DNA of 64,000 bases from Adiantum capillus-veneris (Eukaryota > Streptophyta > Polypodiopsida > Polypodiales > Pteridaceae): positions 112,948,469 to 113,012,468 of the forward strand of contig CM043951.1 in NCBI GenBank assembly GCA_014529385.2, read 5' to 3'. Shown here piece by piece: positions 1-11,327 of the stretch. The notes under the pieces were generated by a model. The model saw only the letters and a list, made by a program, of their open reading frames with translations, was not told where the DNA came from and made no database searches. Position 1 is the stretch's first letter. Each line of letters begins with the position of its first letter. The position numbers and the translations under genes were made by a program.

Positions 1-61
1 CAGTAGCTCTTCCTCCGTAGCGAGCGAGACTACCACTAAAAAGAATGTTCAAACAACAACC

Positions 62-1669
62 ATGCCAAATGTAGAGCAAATGATAGAAGATGCTCTAAAA
101 AGGATGGCACCATACCAAAAACCATTGCCAAAAACACTGAAATGGTGTGCTATTGAACAAAAATGGACAAACCATCCAAGAGAGGAGTGCTATTACAACA
201 AAGGGTATAAAAGGGAGCGTCAGTATGCACCTCCTGCTCAATTAGCACCACCTCAAGTACATCCAGTACCTCGATACCCAACGGGAAATGTACCAGGACC
301 TATGGGGATCGAAAGACCGCAACCGGTATTGGGACAACAAACGCCTTTACCAGGAGCAAGACCAGTGGGCATTAGATATGCACCAACCTTAGAGAATCAG
401 GAAGAACAAGCCTTAGTGCCTGTTCAAGCCTATTATGAAGAATCTGGTGCACACATGTCTCCAACTGTGTATTACCCACCAGAAGAACCCAAACAACCAG
501 AACCATGGGGCATGATTGGGAATGTTGGAATACCAACAGTTATAAGTGCTTCTGATGAAGAGAGATACAATTTGGATGCAAGAACATTGATGTTCATAGC
601 TCATGGAGGGTTAACATGACAAAGACCATCCTATCCACAAAGGACGAATCAAATGGGACCAAGACCAGCACTAGGACCCTGTTACAAGTGTGGAGGTGAC
701 CATCTGATGAATGTTTGTCCACATACGGAAATCATTAGAATTAACGCTTATTGCACTGAGTGTGGGGTTACTCACTTCATTGAGGATTGTTCAAAGAATC
801 CAAACAAAGTGCAAAAGACGACATTGAATATGCTAGAAACTATTCCTACCAGCAGTGGGTCTGAAAATGAAACTCTGATACCAACGCAAGTTGTTACTAG
901 AGCTCAAGCTAAGAAAACCACCAGAGAACCTGAGAATGGAAAGTTAGCGACCGAAGTGGTTAGTCAAGGACCGCGGAGTCAAAGAAACACATGGAAAGCT
1001 AGAAAAGCACGCATGAAGTTGAGAAAAGAACGTGAAGACGCTATTCTAGCTGAGGAACTAAAGCGAACTAAAGATAGATTAGAAAAACTTGAGAGTCAAA
1101 ACGGGAAACGAGAGATGAGCCCGGAAAGAATGAAACAAAAGAGTATCAAAGAAACAACGAGCTTAAGCTCAGGGGGATCAGTGCTAGTTGACAAAGTACA
1201 TGAACCATTGGACGCACTGATGAGAGCTTACGAAGCTAGGTTAAAGAACAACCAAACACAAGAACAGAGGTGGATGACATACCCAAACGCGGAATTGGAA
1301 AAGCAGAGACTTGAAATGTGCCAGAGAATGATCGAGACTGCACAAGCCTTATTAGAACCACCAAAAGAAACAATGAATTGTGGAACGGAAAACCCAATTC
1401 TGGAAGAGACTATTGTTTCACGGGTAGCTGAAAAGACTCCCCGTGCACAAAAGCCTGAAAATACACACAAGGATGACCGCATAGTATTGAACACAACCGA
1501 TCAGGAGATAGAGAGTTTTCATCCAGTCATACAGAGGTCTTACGGAAGAGATGAGGATTACAATGAATTTTGGAAACAAGTGAGAGAGGCAAACTTTGCA
1601 AACGAGCTAAGTTGCCAAGCTAATCAGACAAATTGGGAAAAGGACATCAGGAACCCTCCCATAGTGTAA
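62..1669 (+). CDS. gag region of E1 (proline-rich part plus zinc knuckles)
   Basis: Part of fossil E1. The upstream portion is rich in Pro, Gln and Tyr. It is followed near 680-800 by two cysteine clusters of zinc-knuckle type, CYKCGGDHLMNVC and CTECGVTHFIEDC, which in gag proteins bind RNA. The rest is charged and rich in Lys, Glu and Arg, with coiled-coil character around 980-1150. The main retrotransposon-gag (capsid) domain would lie upstream and is not in the window. The following sequence carries the retropepsin, the usual gag-pol order. Assignment is by motif and position only. Confidence 0.7.
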
Positions 1670-1687
1670 TTTGAGGCAGGATCTCAA

Positions 1688-3571
1688 GTGGACTTGGATC
1701 TGCAATCTTATTGGGGAGATGGGGGCTCTGTTAGAACAATGGAGAGCAAACCTCACTCACTGAAAACCTTACCTTCATACTTAGGAGAGTATGAAGAAAA
1801 ATCCGAGATTAAAGCACTTCCCTCACGAAGAATTTCATCAGAAAAAGTCATGGACTCGCAAGGATTGATAGAGATCTTGTCAACACCAGTGACATGCACT
1901 ATCACTCTAGCTGAGCTTTTGAGGCTAAGACCACATATGTGGACCACTGTAGGAAAATGCTTGGAGAAATTCGGGATAAAAGACCCAACATCGAGACTGA
2001 AAGAGGGTATACAAGAGCTGAGTAAACCACAAAAGAACGCTAAGTCTATACCCTTAAACAAGGTCGGAGAGTATTGCGAAGGTGAGGAGGGGAATACAAC
2101 CTTACCAGTTGAATTCCAAGGCGTGAACACGATGGCAATACTAAACAGCGGAGCTGGGGTAGCCATTGCTACAAAAGAAATCTGGAAAAAATGGGGGAAA
2201 CCAGCAATAAGGAAGACTAGGTTGAAACTCCAATTAGCAGATGGACACATGGAGAAACCTATGGGGTTATTAGAGAAAGTCGTAGTGACTTTTTGCGGCA
2301 TTGAATACGAACATACTTTTGCTATTGTCGATTTTGGCAAGGAGAATAACTATGATATCATATTGGGAAGACCATTCATGAGACAGTTGAAAATGGTCCA
2401 AGATTGGGGCTACGATCACCTATACCTGAGAAATATGGAAACCACTACACGTGTGAACCTGAAAGACCATAGATACAAAGATGTGAACCGAACACCGGTA
2501 GAGGAGTTTGATTCAACTACTTTGGCAGGATCCGAATTTCCAGCTTGGTTAGGTAAGCCCAAGGAGTTATGGATGTGTGGAGCTTTGAAATGTGGAAGTC
2601 TGAAACGAGAAGAATGTGTTTTAGAAAGGGCTATCGAAGACAAAACTTATATAGGAGAACCCTTTCCAGAGGACACGCTTGAACCATTAGAATGGACACA
2701 CATTCTAGAAACCCTAGATGTTTGTGCAATTCCGGATGGTCCCACAACGAAATTTTGCGACAAGGACGGGTACGACGTGGTTCCGTACTTCATGTTGAGA
2801 ACTGTACTCGAAAAAGAAACTGAAAAGAACGATACACTGGAAAAGGAAGATGAAGAGGAGGTGTTTCACGACATTCCCGATCATCCTAAGTGGGGAAATG
2901 AAGCAGACAATGAGTCAACGAACAATTCAAGCGGAAACGAAGAAACTATAACGGATGTCAGATTTTATGATTTTCCGAACCAAACTAAACAACGCCAGAA
3001 ACGCTATAGAGCAAAGAGAAAAACAAAGGGGGTTAGAACCAATCCGATGCCTAGAATAAGAGAAAAAAATCAATTCCTAATGCTAGTAAAGGCGGAAGAT
3101 TGTGTTAAGGACAAGATTTCTGGAAGAATGAGAGGCAATGATCAAAAGAGCTTACGAAAAGACAAAAGAGGCTCAAGAAATCAAGTTCAAAGGAATGGAA
3201 CGAAAACAGAAACAGAAAAATCAGAAAAGAACAAGCGCAAAAGAGAACACACGGAGTCCAAGTTAGAACATAGAAACAAGTACAGAGAGCTCAAGAAAAC
3301 TTTGAAAGAAGTTTGGACGACAGAAATTGAGAGTGGAGAGGACGGAAACGCCAAAATCAAGGAAAACATGGATGTTCCCTCTCACTATAGGAAATTCACA
3401 ATAGAGGATAGGAAGGTGGTATTAACCCAACCTATTCGAGAGAGAAGGGAGAACGAATCTTATGACGGACCGGAGGATGCAAAAAAAGTTGATTTAGCAG
3501 CTCCAGGGGAGACACCTAGACCGGTGTACATAGCCACGGATTTGTATCCAGCGAGGAAGAGAGACTTTTGA
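1688..3571 (+). CDS. Retropepsin-like region and charged linker of E1
   Basis: Part of fossil E1. The retropepsin-like fold lies around 2100-2430: an AILNSGAG-type segment, a central beta-rich part and the C-terminal IILGRPFMRQLKM motif, which is typical of plant gypsy proteases. The element at 49448-50205 (N) has the same arrangement with ILGHPFMRESKMV, so the two are related. Downstream, 2800-3450 encodes a strongly charged Glu/Lys/Arg linker before the reverse transcriptase. The enzyme would cleave the Gag-Pol polyprotein in the particle. Confidence 0.75.
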   Translation: MDLDLQSYWGDGGSVRTMESKPHSLKTLPSYLGEYEEKSEIKALPSRRISSEKVMDSQGLIEILSTPVTCTITLAELLRLRPHMWTTVGKCLEKFGIKDPTSRLKEGIQELSKPQKNAKSIPLNKVGEYCEGEEGNTTLPVEFQGVNTMAILNSGAGVAIATKEIWKKWGKPAIRKTRLKLQLADGHMEKPMGLLEKVVVTFCGIEYEHTFAIVDFGKENNYDIILGRPFMRQLKMVQDWGYDHLYLRNMETTTRVNLKDHRYKDVNRTPVEEFDSTTLAGSEFPAWLGKPKELWMCGALKCGSLKREECVLERAIEDKTYIGEPFPEDTLEPLEWTHILETLDVCAIPDGPTTKFCDKDGYDVVPYFMLRTVLEKETEKNDTLEKEDEEEVFHDIPDHPKWGNEADNESTNNSSGNEETITDVRFYDFPNQTKQRQKRYRAKRKTKGVRTNPMPRIREKNQFLMLVKAEDCVKDKISGRMRGNDQKSLRKDKRGSRNQVQRNGTKTETEKSEKNKRKREHTESKLEHRNKYRELKKTLKEVWTTEIESGEDGNAKIKENMDVPSHYRKFTIEDRKVVLTQPIRERRENESYDGPEDAKKVDLAAPGETPRPVYIATDLYPARKRDF

Positions 3572-5612
3572 GTCTTCTCAGAGAGTATAGGGATGTGTTT
3601 GCATGGTCTTATAAGGACTTAAAGGGAGTTGACCCATCGATATGCCAACACACAATCCCACTGAAACAAGACGCAAAGCCTAGCAGACAGAGACCATACA
3701 CATATAATGATACGTTTGCTAAGCGAATCAAAGAAGAGATAGATAAGCTAATGGAAGCTGAATTCATCTATGAGATTGAACACACCGATTGGGTATCTCC
3801 AATTGTGGTGGTATCCAAGAAGAACGGAAAACTCCGAGTGTGTGTCAACTTAAAGAAAGTGAATGCTGCAACAATCCGGGACAATTATCCCCTGCCGATA
3901 ACTAATCATGTTCTAGAGCGTGTATCAGGGAAAACAACATACTCTTTTCTTGATGGTTTTTCAGGATATAACCAGCTAGCCATAGCACTGGAAGATCAAC
4001 ATAAAACAGCTTTTGCAACGGAGTGGGGAATTTATGCTTATCGGGTTATGCCTTTTGGTCTAACCAATGCTCCCGCAACCTTCCAGAGGCTGATGACGCA
4101 TGCTTTCAAAGAATACTTAAGGTTGTTTCTAGAAATATACATGGATGACTTATGTGTACATTCTCTTCTGAGAGATGAGCATCTAGAACACCTAAGAAAA
4201 GTATTTGAGAAATGTAGGACATATCGCATTTGTCTCAATCCTGAGAAATGTGTGTTTATGGTCCGACAGGGCAGAATTCTGGGACATATTGTCTCACAAA
4301 ACGGAATATCCACGGATTTAGAGAAGATAAAAGTTATAGTGGATATGCCTAGACCAACCAATGCGAAACAAGTGCAGAGCTTTATGGGACATTGCGGATA
4401 TTATAGACGATTCATTTACATGTACGCTATAATAGGCCAACCACTTTACAGGCTAATAGTGAACTTTGAATGGACAAAGGAGTGTAAGGAATCGCTCAAG
4501 AAATTGAAAGAGGCACTCATTACTGCTCCAGTCTTGAAATCACCAGATTGGGAGAAGATATTCCATGTGCACATAGATGCTTCGGCATATGCAATAGGAT
4601 GCATTCTGGCTCAGCCAGAAGAAGGAAACATGGATTTTCCTATCTGTTATGCCAGTCGACAGCTCAACAATGCAGAGAAGAATTACACCACAACAGAGCG
4701 AGAGGGATTAGGAATGATATATGCTGTGAAGAAATTTCGGCATTATCTTCTAGCCAACAAATTTGTGTTTTTTACGGATCACCAAGCCTTGCTCTACCTA
4801 GTGAATAAACCATGCAATACCGGGAGAATAGTGAGATGGTTCATTATCTTGCTGGAATTCGACTTCACGGTAGTAGTAAAGAAAGGAAAAACACATCTTA
4901 GAGCTGATCATCTTTCGCGATTGACGAATGGAGAAGACCCTATAGGAGTAGATGACGACATGCCAGACGCGTACTTGTTCAACATGGAAATGATACCGAA
5001 GTGGTCTCAAAATGTCGTTAACCTATTAACCTATGGAGGAGAGTTCGATAGAAGAGAATACAACCAGAAACATATTGCTATTCAGCAATCCAAGAATCTT
5101 CAATTGGTTGCAGGAAGGTTGTATCAATTGGGAAATGATCATGTTTTACGACTATGCATCAATCCTAAGGAATATAATATATATCTACGCGAAGCACATG
5201 TTCAGGAATGTGCATTTCATTGTTCAAGAAAGAACACATATAGAAATTTGTTACAATTGGGAGTCTATTGGCCAGGAATGAAAGAAAGCGTACATGAATA
5301 TGTCACTGTATGTATTGTATGTTCATCAAAACCGCCAGCAGAATATTCGACATTATATCAGATAACGATCGCTCCGGAATGGAGTCAGTATATTGTTGAA
5401 TATCTCACAAATAGAACTTTCCCAGAAGGAACGTCAAAAGCTCGTCAGAAATCTGTAGAGACAGAAGCTAGAGATTACGCTTTAATAGGAGATCAACTCT
5501 ATAAGAGATGTAAAGACAACCAGCTTAGGATTTGCGCATCAGAGTCTGAGTATGTGATAATCCTAGAGCAAGCTCATGGAGGAGTAGGTGGAGGCCATTT
5601 CTCAGGTGATAA
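3568..5612 (+). CDS. Reverse transcriptase, RNase H and H2C2 zinc-binding region of E1
   Basis: Part of fossil E1. RT motifs in order: GKLRVCVNLKKVNAAT near 3830-3880, FLDGFSGYNQLAIALEDQ near 3950, YRVMPFGLTNAPATFQ near 4040, and the catalytic box IYMDDL near 4140. RNase H follows, with HVHIDASAYAIGCIL near 4570 and FFTDHQALLYLVNKP near 4770. Next comes an H2C2-type segment (HVQECAFH ... CIVC) near 5200-5320 and, about 250 bp later, the start of a second one (EQAHGGVGGGHFSGDN, 5570-5610), where the CACTA transposon is inserted. Motif order is that of Ty3/gypsy. No chromodomain was seen. Confidence 0.88.
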
Positions 5613-5624
5613 CACTACAAGAGG
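5610..5624 (+). repeat. Left TSD (TAA) and left TIR of the CACTA element
   Basis: TAA at 5610-5612 is followed by CACTACAAGAGG at 5613-5624. Its reverse complement closes the element at 13277-13288. CACTA elements characteristically make 3-bp target duplications and start with CACTA/CACTG. Confidence 0.95.
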
Positions 5625-5635
5625 CTCTTCACATT

Positions 5636-5768
5636 AGCGACGCTCACACAGCGACGCTCAAAAAAAAAATTCCCGGCGTCGCTATGAGCGTCGCTATAAG
5701 CGTCGCTATGAGCGTCGCAAATTTACAAAGAAATTTGCGACGCTCATAGCGACGCTCATAGCGACGCC
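5636..5768. repeat. Left subterminal AGCGACGC repeats with a long hairpin
   Basis: Direct and inverted copies of a ~12-bp unit built on AGCGACGC / GCGTCGCT. From 5675 to 5768 the copies form an inverted repeat around a short A/T-rich loop (acaaag); one arm carries one extra 12-bp unit. Such subterminal motifs are the known binding sites of the TNPA-type protein in En/Spm elements. Binding here is inferred from position. Confidence 0.85.
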
Positions 5769-5865
5769 AGCTGGGGTAAAAAAAATAACCGAGCGCGCCC
5801 AAAAACTCAGATCTCAGATCTGAGTTTTTCGACGCCCTCAAGCAAAGAGCAGGTAACGCTCTCCC

Positions 5866-5902
<37 letters not shown>

Positions 5903-5903
5903 C

Positions 5904-5947
<44 letters not shown>

Positions 5948-6067
5948 AGAGGAAGGAGAGACAGGTATGCTCCTTCCCTCTCCTCATTCTCATGTTCCCT
6001 TCCTCTCTTTCTCTCTCCCTCGCTCTCTCTCTCACACACACACACATACACACACACATATAGTGTT

Positions 6068-6115
<48 letters not shown>

Positions 6116-6336
6116 CAAAAACGCACACACATACATAAACAAAGAATGCACACACACATTGAGAGAGAAAAAGAGAGAGAGAGCATGCATAAACAGAAAA
6201 CGCACGCATTGAGAGAGGAAAAGAGAGAGAGAACATGCATAAACAAAAAACGCACACATTGAAAGAGGAAAAGAGAAAGAAAACATGCATACGATCCAAA
6301 AAAACGCACACACATTGAGAGAGAAAGAAAGAGAAA
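5866..6336. repeat. CT, CA and GA microsatellites and a ~51-bp minisatellite in the CACTA 5' region
   Basis: Simple (CT)n is at about 5868-5898, (CA)n at 5908-5942 and (GA)n at 6071-6112. From about 6145 to 6336 a unit of about 51 bp repeats almost four times. Each copy has a cgcacacattgagagag core followed by a purine run and acatgcataaac. The long open frames on both strands here are products of simple sequence, not genes. Confidence 0.85.
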
Positions 6337-6593
6337 CTAAGGGAGCGTCGTAGGAAACTAATTAAAATTAAAAGACCTAAAGATCTAGCCGACGAGGAGT
6401 TGAACTGAAGACCTATTATTCAAGAGAGAAATGGCATAATCAATCTATCATACTTGGCATGGGTGATAGAAAGGTTATACCATTTATCTCTTTTTATTGG
6501 CACACACATCCACACACGCGCACACACACAGGAAGAAGAGAGTTATAACGTCGTAGGAAACTATTTTAAAAGACGTTAAAGATTAGGTTATAT

Positions 6594-6980
6594 GTAGACT
6601 TACATTAAATTAGATTTAGGTTTATTTTTAACTAGATTTACATTTATTTAAGCTAGATTTAGATTTATGTTATATTAGATTAGATGCGGGTCTCCATAGA
6701 CTGCGATGCCTGCATGAAGCGGGTGAAGAAAGCCCTCAATGGAATATAGGGTATTGCTGCCTTCACTCATAGTGGGCTCCGTCGATCCAAAAGTACTGGT
6801 GAAATGTCTTCAGAAGATAGGGAAGAAGGTGGATCTTCAGGGCGGCAAGAGTCACTACATCCCCGACACAATGACCATCTAGACAACCTCTAGTCATTAG
6901 ACTTACGTTAAATTAGATTTAGCTTTATTTTTAGTTAGATTTACGTTTATTTAGATTTACGCTTATTTACGTTAGATCGA
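6594..6980 (+). repeat. T/A-rich direct repeats bracketing the captured gene fragment
   Basis: The segment at about 6594-6665 (acttacattaaattagattt and onward) is repeated at about 6900-6978 (acttacgttaaattagattt and onward) with a handful of differences. Both copies contain runs of the element agatttacgtttattta. The HMA-like fragment lies exactly between them, which suggests that acquisition or repair duplicated the flanking sequence. Confidence 0.65.
6687..6883 (+). pseudogene. Captured host HMA (heavy-metal-associated, HIPP-like) gene fragment
   Basis: From 6687 the frame reads RVSIDCDACMKRVKKALNGI, matching the first half of an HMA domain. In HMA proteins the CxxC motif (here CDAC) binds Cu or Zn. 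A TAG stop follows at 6746-6748. Just downstream, in another frame, VDPKVLVKCLQKIGKKVDLQ matches the second half of the same domain (beta strand plus LVK-LQKIGKK helix). The two halves are in the right order and spacing for a ~70-residue HMA domain as in plant HIPP/ATX1-like proteins. The fragment therefore looks like a decayed copy of a host gene exon taken up by the CACTA transposon; it cannot make a full domain now. The assignment rests on motif recognition, not on a database search. Confidence 0.65.
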
Positions 6981-7266
6981 GTCCACGCAAGAATTACTTA
7001 CGGTTTAGGGTTTAGAGTTAGACGAACAGTGAAAAGATCTACTGTGAAAAGATGTTAAGATGAAGTGAAGTGCTACAGCTAGAGAAGAGGCAAAGGGATT
7101 TTGTCCACTACATGCAGTATCATGTAGACGTGGGTGTCTAGATTTCTTGTACCCACAAATATAGGTATTGACCAATAAAGACGAGATTATAACCCGGTGG
7201 TTCTGATCTCCGTGCACCTCTAGACCGAGGTGTGCGGGGATTGGACATGACTAGAGAATGTGAGGT

Positions 7267-7330
<64 letters not shown>
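7267..7330. repeat. (GA)n microsatellite upstream of the transposase start
   Basis: A nearly pure GA run of about 64 bp ends about 65 bp before the transposase ATG. GA/CT runs near start sites are common in plants and bind BPC/GAF-type factors; any role here is inference. Confidence 0.9.
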
Positions 7331-7332
<2 letters not shown>

Positions 7333-7394
7333 GACAAAGAATGCCAATAGAATATTAAATTTGTTGTCTAGGTTATAAGTTTTTTATCCTCATT

Positions 7395-10300
7395 ATGAGT
7401 AGCGACGAGGATGTGGGACCGTCCAACCGAAACACCTATCTCTCAACGAGGGTCTTATGTCCTTGTAATCAATGCAAGCATGCTGTGCGACGGACAAGAC
7501 GTGTTTCTTTGCAGCACGTTCGTGAATTTGGCGAGTTCGATCCATCTATTATAGATCGAGTTGTTGCCAATTATAACTCGTCGGACTCTGACGCTGGCCA
7601 ACAAGCAGCAATCTTGCAACCCAATAGACGTGTTCGCAGGCGCTTTGGTCAAGCAGCATATGTGAGGCCACAAGATGTAGCCTCTGACAGCTCGGGGGAT
7701 GATCATGCAGAGCACATTCCCAACGAGGCAATGTTTGAGCCCGAGATTGATGAAATGATCGAGACGATCATGGATTCAGAAAGGCTTATCTATGATGATA
7801 TGAAAAGTGAAGCCGATACATCATTGTATAATGGAGAACGTATGTCTAGATTGAAAGCACTCCTGGTTCTTCTCAACATGCAGGCAAAGTTTGGATGGAG
7901 TGACACTAGCGTCACAGCGCTTTTCAGGTGATCTATTACAATTAGTTTACTTTAATAGAACTCATGGTGTATAATGATCTGATAGATTTTTACACGACTG
8001 TATCATATTTTTATGTTGTGTAGATTGCTGAAAGAGCACATTCTACCAGCTGACAATGTGATGCCAGATTCCCGAGATGAAGCAAGAAAGATTTTGCGAA
8101 ACTTGGGGATGGATTACAATTCTATCCACGCTTGTCCTAATGACTGCATTCTTTTCAGAGGGGAATACACAGACATGGAGAAGTGTCCGAAATGTGATTC
8201 CGAAAGATATCGAGTAGATCTCCACGGGACAAAAATTCCACAAAAGGTTTTGCGACATTTTCCTTTGCTTCCTCGCATCAAGCATTTCTTCGAATGTAAG
8301 TCCATGGCCGCCCTAGCATCATGGCATGAGGAGAATAAATCTTCGGATGGTGTGCTACGAATTCCTGCAGATTGCGCAGCCTGGAAACATATAGATGGAA
8401 CATGGTCGGATTTTGCCAGGGAAGCTCGAAATTTGCGCTTAGGCCTGGCTATGGATGGCGTAAATCCATTTGGTCAAAGATCAACATCTTACAGTGTATG
8501 GCCCGTTGTCATCGTCAACTACAACATTCCCCCGTGGTTGACTACGAAGAAGGGGCACCTATGGCTAAGCTTGATTGTGCCAGGGCGATATAAAGTGGGG
8601 AATATGGATGTGTATCTTCGTCCACTATTGGAAGAGCTACAACAATTGTGGATTGGCATAGAGGTGGTGGATATGAGCCGACACACAAGACGACGGAATG
8701 CTTTGATCAGAGGTATTCTAATGTGGACCATGCATGACTATCCCGGGCTAACAGAATGCTCAGGTGATCTATTGACACTCCTCTCTCAGACACTGTAAAT
8801 CTGGTTTTTCCCCATAGTTGATCTATTATCATGTGTATACATGCAGGGCTTCAAACAAGCGGATACAGAGCATGTGTCACATGTGGACCTAGACTGAATG
8901 CACGTAGGGCACCCTCACTGAAGAAGCAAATCTACGAAGGTCATCAAGCGTATCTTCCGGAGAATCATGTGTTACGCGACGGCTTTTTGGGAAGAGAGCC
9001 ACCAAGGATGTCTGCACAAGCATGGTTAGAGCAGAAGGAGATGTGCGATGACGGATTGCCTCCAGGGATGAAGAGACTATCTCTATGGTACGAGTTACCA
9101 TACTGGCCTCGACTCGTGATCAATCACTTGCTCGATCCAATGCACATATTAAAGAATGTGGGTAATCTACTATGGGACCATTTGACCGGCAAGAAAGATA
9201 CTTTGGGAGCCAGAGTTGACCTTAGAAATGTGGATCGTATGGAGCAATATTGGCCGCAAACAGCGTCTGATGGATCGATAAAACTTCCTAAAGCACCATG
9301 GATTTTCACAGGAGCCCAAGAACGCAAAGTAAAAGAGGCCATTCGATCTTTGCGGACCCCCACTGGCGTAATGCACTCGCTCCGAACGTGTTTTACTAAA
9401 GAAGGAAAGCTTACCGGTTTGAAGTCACACGATTGGCATAAAATGTGTCAGGTACGTTCATAGTGGACTTTAATATCATTGCATAAAATGTGGACTTTAA
9501 TATCATTGCTGCACATACTTTACAGTTTATCTTACCGGTTGCCATTGAGGGATGTTTGTCTCTCGACATCCGTAACACAATCTACAAACTTGCAAAGCTG
9601 GTGCAATGGATCTCACAAAAGGAGATCGACGTAGACTCCATACCATTCGCCAAACTAAATGCTGCGGAGCTTGTGTGCATGTTTGAGAAACATTTTCCTA
9701 CTACAATGCTAACCATTCAGGTGCATCTTCTTATTCACATAGTTGATGAGGTGGAAATAGCTGGCACAGTTCATTCCAGATGGATGTTCTTCTTAGAGCG
9801 TTTCATGAAAACGCTTAAGGGATATGTGCGTCAAAAGGCACGTCCGGAGGGTAGCATGGCAGAAGGTTGGTTGGTATCAGAGTCCCTAGTGTACATTGGA
9901 GAGTGGTTAGACGGATTTGATAAATCCCGGGACACGCTATGGCGAACCATAGATGATGAGCGCATATCTGGGATTGTCATGTGCAATCTCGGTGTTGAGA
10001 AGAAGATGACGGAAGATCTAGAGGCTAAAATCAACAGATTTTGCATGCTTCACAATCCAGTGATGCAAAAGTGGATTTCACAATATGAGGATGCAAAGCA
10101 AGAGCGACAAAGGGCACGAATCGAGTGGAGACGGGGAAGACGACCACCGATGCACTATCCAGCGGTTCTGGAGAGCCTACCAACCTTCATGAGCTTAAGA
10201 TGGTTGCACAACCAATTGAAAAGCGCACAACAATGCGGTGACGAAGTGACTGAAGAAGAGTGGGAGTACTCTCGGGGTTGCGCGACCAAGGTAAGTTTGC

Positions 10301-11123
10301 AATGTACGACTAGCAAGTGACTTTATTTATAAACGTTTGAACGGCCACTCATAATCTTTGTTCGTTGTAGTATAAGTCATACACAGCAGCATGGTGTAAA
10401 GGTCGACATTTTAGGGTGGAACGAATCGACAAAAAGCGTTTTACTCAAGATTGTGGAATCATGGCAAAATTTGAACAGTCTAGTCGACGACGTTCCTCTG
10501 ATGCAGATCCCGTGGTGGCGGAACTCACTTACTTCGGCACGCTGCAAGAGATTTTGAGGATCGATTACAGAGGATTTTTTGTCGACTTGTTCGACGTGCA
10601 ATGGTTCAAGATAATCATGGAGGGTCGAAACGCTACTGTGCGTAGAGGAGAGTCTGGTTTTCTTGAGGTGGATTCTACTAAGAAATGGACTGACCTAAGA
10701 GACACTTTCGTACTACCCGAGCATTGTGAACAAGTAAGTATATAAATAGTTAACATCCCCCTTTTACAAGTTATGTGCTTGAAAGCTCTCATGTAAGTTA
10801 TGTGGCTCTGGCAGGTAGTATTTCATCCTACAAAGTCTACATCAAACTGGTGGTACGTCATAGAGTTAGCCCCTCGTAGTGCAAGGACGTATGAAGGCTA
10901 CCATGTGCCAATCACAACGACATCAATGGAGGAGATCAGAGAAGATGCTCAATCAGAAGCCGCTGCGGTGGTGCCAGACGAGCATCAAGATGCTACTGCT
11001 CTATATGGGGTGCATGCAGAGGAGCTACAAAATGAAACAGAGGATATGTGTTTAAACGGAGAGCTCTATATAGATATAGGAAGTTATGCTGAGTTATGCG
11101 AGGATGAGAGAGAGATCTCTTAA
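7395..11123 (+). CDS. TNP2: CACTA transposase (TNP2 / Transposase_21, DUF4218, DUF4216), six exons
   Basis: Predicted exons: 7395-7927, 8024-8763, 8847-9451, 9526-10290, 10371-10733 and 10815-11123. All introns are GT-AG, and the exon sum is 3,315 bp, an open frame of about 1,104 residues ending in TAA. Exon 1 carries the Cys-rich N-terminal transposase-associated segment (VLCPCNQCKH). Exons 2-3 hold the TNP2 catalytic region, with CPKCDSERYRV, MDGVNPFG, WPVVIVNYNIPPW, DYPGLTECSG and DPMHILKNV. Exon 4 is DUF4218 (EKHFPTTM, RPEGSMAEGW). Exons 5-6 are DUF4216 (VVAELTYFGTLQEILRIDY, FFVDLFDVQWF). The protein is expected to act in the nucleus, cutting and joining the TIR ends together with the TNPA-like partner encoded downstream. 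The start codon is the first ATG of the open exon; an upstream non-coding or short coding exon cannot be excluded. Confidence 0.88.
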
Positions 11124-11327
11124 AGCCACAAATATTGTATTTGAACAATTTTGCTCACATCTTTTGATTGAAAATTCTGAGTTTTCGACTTGCCTCTTCT
11201 ACCACTCGATTCATTGCGTCATTGTATTTATATGCGTCATTACGTCATTGTATTTAATGGTCTTTGCGTCATTGTCTACTCTATTCATTCAATATTAAGT
11301 TTAAATATTCGTGTGTTTAATGCAGGT
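11124..11327 (+). other. Spacer between transposase and TNPA-like gene
   Basis: About 200 bp of T-rich sequence. It ends in tttaatgcaggt just before the next ATG, which looks like a 3' splice site. In En/Spm the TNPA mRNA is made by alternative splicing of the same primary transcript, so this acceptor may join an upstream leader exon to the second ORF. That is inference. Confidence 0.45.

Larger units (their letters stand above)
6337..7394 (+). other. CACTA 5' untranslated/leader region
   Basis: This stretch lies between the microsatellites and the transposase start. It holds the captured HMA fragment (6687-6883), a pair of T/A-rich direct repeats on either side of that fragment, and a (GA)n run at about 7267-7330. 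No other coding sequence is supported. In En/Spm elements the promoter and a long leader sit in this position, so that role is the likely one here. Confidence 0.6.

Noticed and set aside
5838-6315. Long overlapping open frames on both strands, rich in Ser/Leu or Arg/Glu
   Set aside because: They are produced by CT, CA and GA microsatellites and a minisatellite; composition is pure repeat translation.
6370-6460. tRNA-like text on the minus strand (a T-arm-like ggtcttcagttcaactcc)
   Set aside because: I could not fold an acceptor stem and anticodon arm around it. It is only a weak resemblance inside the CACTA leader.
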